Assembly (NCBI GenBank): GCA_902806575.1
Contig: CADCXD010000004.1
Span: 62,001 to 126,000 of the forward strand
Direction of reading: 5' to 3'
From: Jackrogersella multiformis
Taxonomy: Eukaryota; Ascomycota; Sordariomycetes; Xylariales; Hypoxylaceae
DNA: 64,000 nucleotides
Shown: positions 62,841 through 64,000 of the stretch, piece after piece
Layout: every line of letters begins with the position of its first letter
How positions within the stretch are numbered: position 1 is the stretch's first letter
The notes under the pieces: generated by a model
Seen by the model: only the letters and a program-made list of their open reading frames with translations
Databases searched by the model: none
Told to the model about the DNA's origin: nothing
Position numbers and translations under genes: made by a program

Positions 62841-63784
62841 GCGTTATTTCGAAAAATATAAATTAAAAAAGAATTTATACGAAAACTATTTATTTATTTG
62901 TTTATTATTATTATTTTTATTTTATTTTATTAATTATTTATTAAAGTAATTAATTTTTATATAAATTATTATTTTTAAATAAAAAATAATTATAACGAAA
63001 TAAATTTAAAAACATAATTTAAATTTATATATTATTTATATTATTTATTAAAATTTAAATTAATTTAAAATAAAACTTTATTTTAATCGTAATATAAATT
63101 TATATAATAATTTAAAAATAATAAACTTTATACGATAATTTTAATTAACTTTACGTCGTTAATATATTTAAATAAAATATAATTTTTTATATATTTAATA
63201 TAAATAATACTTTTTAACGAGAATTTTAATTTATTTTCGTACGAATTTATAAAAATAAAAACGCTTATAATTTCCAATAAATATATTATATTAATTATAT
63301 TTTAAAAAGAAATTTTTAATTTTATTTTAAGTTATTTCGCGCTTTTTATTTATATAATATCGTCGTTTAATATTATATTTTAATTATATAAATTATAAAA
63401 ATTTAAAACTTAATTTAATACCTTTTTTTAAAAGATTTTAAAAAATTAAAAAATCTTTATATTTATAATAAAAAATTTAAAAATATATTTTATTAATTAA
63501 TTTATTAATAATTTTTATACGAAAACGTCGATAAAATTTTTATTTTTATAATTTTCTTTTTAAAATACGTTTTATAATAATAATATATTTTATAAATAAA
63601 AATATATTAAATTAATTAATTTATTAATAACTTAACGATAAAAAGAATTAAATTTATTTATTTTAAATCGTAAACGAAACATTATAAATATTATACGAAA
63701 AATAATAAATATAATAATAAATACCTCTCTTATTATGTTAAAAAAAGTTTAACCAATTAAACGTTTTTTTTAAAAAAATTGATT

Positions 63785-63955
63785 TTATCGGTTACGCATT
63801 AATGGAGCACCGTATCTTGCAATAAAGCGAAGCAAAACCATAGCGGTAGGTAAAACAATTAATACCGACGTAATTTCAACCATCATAAGGCCTTTATGCT
63901 TATCGATATGAGCGATCTGGTCTGGCGTCAATGAGGGTAGCTAAGGTGCCGCCAT
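63785..63955 (-). pseudogene. N-terminal fragment of a membrane protein (PTH11/rhodopsin-like), broken
   Basis: Minus-strand reading from an ATG at 63955 gives MAAP, a TAG stop (63941-63943), then LPSLTPDQIAHIDKHKG. A hydrophobic helix (VEITSVLIVLPTAMVLLRFIARYGAP) follows before a second stop at 63785-63787, where the AT-rich block begins. The TAG is what a CAG (Gln) codon becomes by one C-to-T change. A short N-terminus leading into a first helix that ends in LRFIARY resembles the start of fungal PTH11-like/rhodopsin-domain integral membrane proteins. That assignment is tentative. The rest of the gene is lost or unrecognisable in the block. Confidence 0.5.
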
Positions 63956-64000
63956 GGCGAAACTATTATAATTTAAGTGAGCTTAATGGTAACAGGTAAG

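Larger units (their letters stand above)
31385..63790. repeat. RIP-mutated, AT-rich, gene-free block
   Basis: About 32.4 kb with very high A+T. CpA and TpG are almost absent while TpA is in excess; the C and G that remain are mostly in CpG or CpT/ApG context. This is the classical product of repeat-induced point mutation, in which duplicated DNA receives C-to-T changes on both strands with a CpA preference. The longest open frames are short and of Ile/Asn/Lys low complexity, as expected by chance in such DNA. Repeat copies inside it differ mainly by C/T and G/A. The transition on the left is abrupt, within about 50 bases. A pericentromeric or other constitutive heterochromatin location is possible. 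Confidence 0.93.

Noticed and set aside
31385..63790. AT-rich block as inserted mitochondrial DNA
   Set aside because: No mitochondrial gene motifs, and the CpA/TpG depletion with transition-only differences between repeat copies points to RIP.

Overview
The window is nuclear DNA of a filamentous ascomycete (Pezizomycotina, most likely a Sordariomycete; the class is inference). The genes have short introns of 47-117 nt with fungal branch sites (CTAAC/TACTAAC type). The genes are typical of moulds (ADE8, SIW14, RTP1, PTC6, DHA2 and sugar MFS transporters, a fungal O-methyltransferase). Half of the window also carries a strong repeat-induced point mutation (RIP) signature. All assignments come from reading the sequence and from family knowledge; no database search was run.

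Bases 1-31,000 are ordinary gene-bearing DNA with eleven supported protein genes, in order: a SIW14-like phosphatase (+), a small membrane protein (-), a DNAJB12/Hlj1-type J-protein (+), a PTC6-like mitochondrial PP2C (-), a TDT/Mae1-type transporter with nine exons including 6-nt and 8-nt microexons (+), an RTP1/TANGO6 protein (-), ADE8 GAR transformylase (-), a secreted histidine acid phosphatase (-), a 14-TM DHA2 MFS exporter (+), a MAL-type sugar MFS permease (+) and an O-methyltransferase (-). I resolved the exon structures by hand; each spliced coding length is a multiple of three. The intergenic DNA is full of the 10-bp palindrome TACCTAGGTA, with at least 14 exact copies, none of them in a coding exon.

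From about 31,385 to 63,790 the sequence changes abruptly to very AT-rich, gene-free DNA almost lacking CpA and TpG. It is a RIP-inactivated repeat block built from minus-strand Gypsy-like LTR-retrotransposon relics: copy A about 33,060-37,840, copy B about 38,735-44,310, and a more diverged copy C about 46,800-51,180. The left edge is an almost unmutated LTR-like unit (31,075-31,334) followed by a 46-nt tRNA-complementary primer-binding site. A heavily mutated copy of that unit lies near the right edge (about 62,530-62,840). At 63,785-63,955 normal composition returns with the broken start of a membrane-protein gene.

Most of the genes are unrelated housekeeping genes. The last three before the block (exporter, sugar permease, O-methyltransferase) look like accessory genes and could be the remnant of a small metabolic cluster, but no core biosynthetic enzyme is visible.
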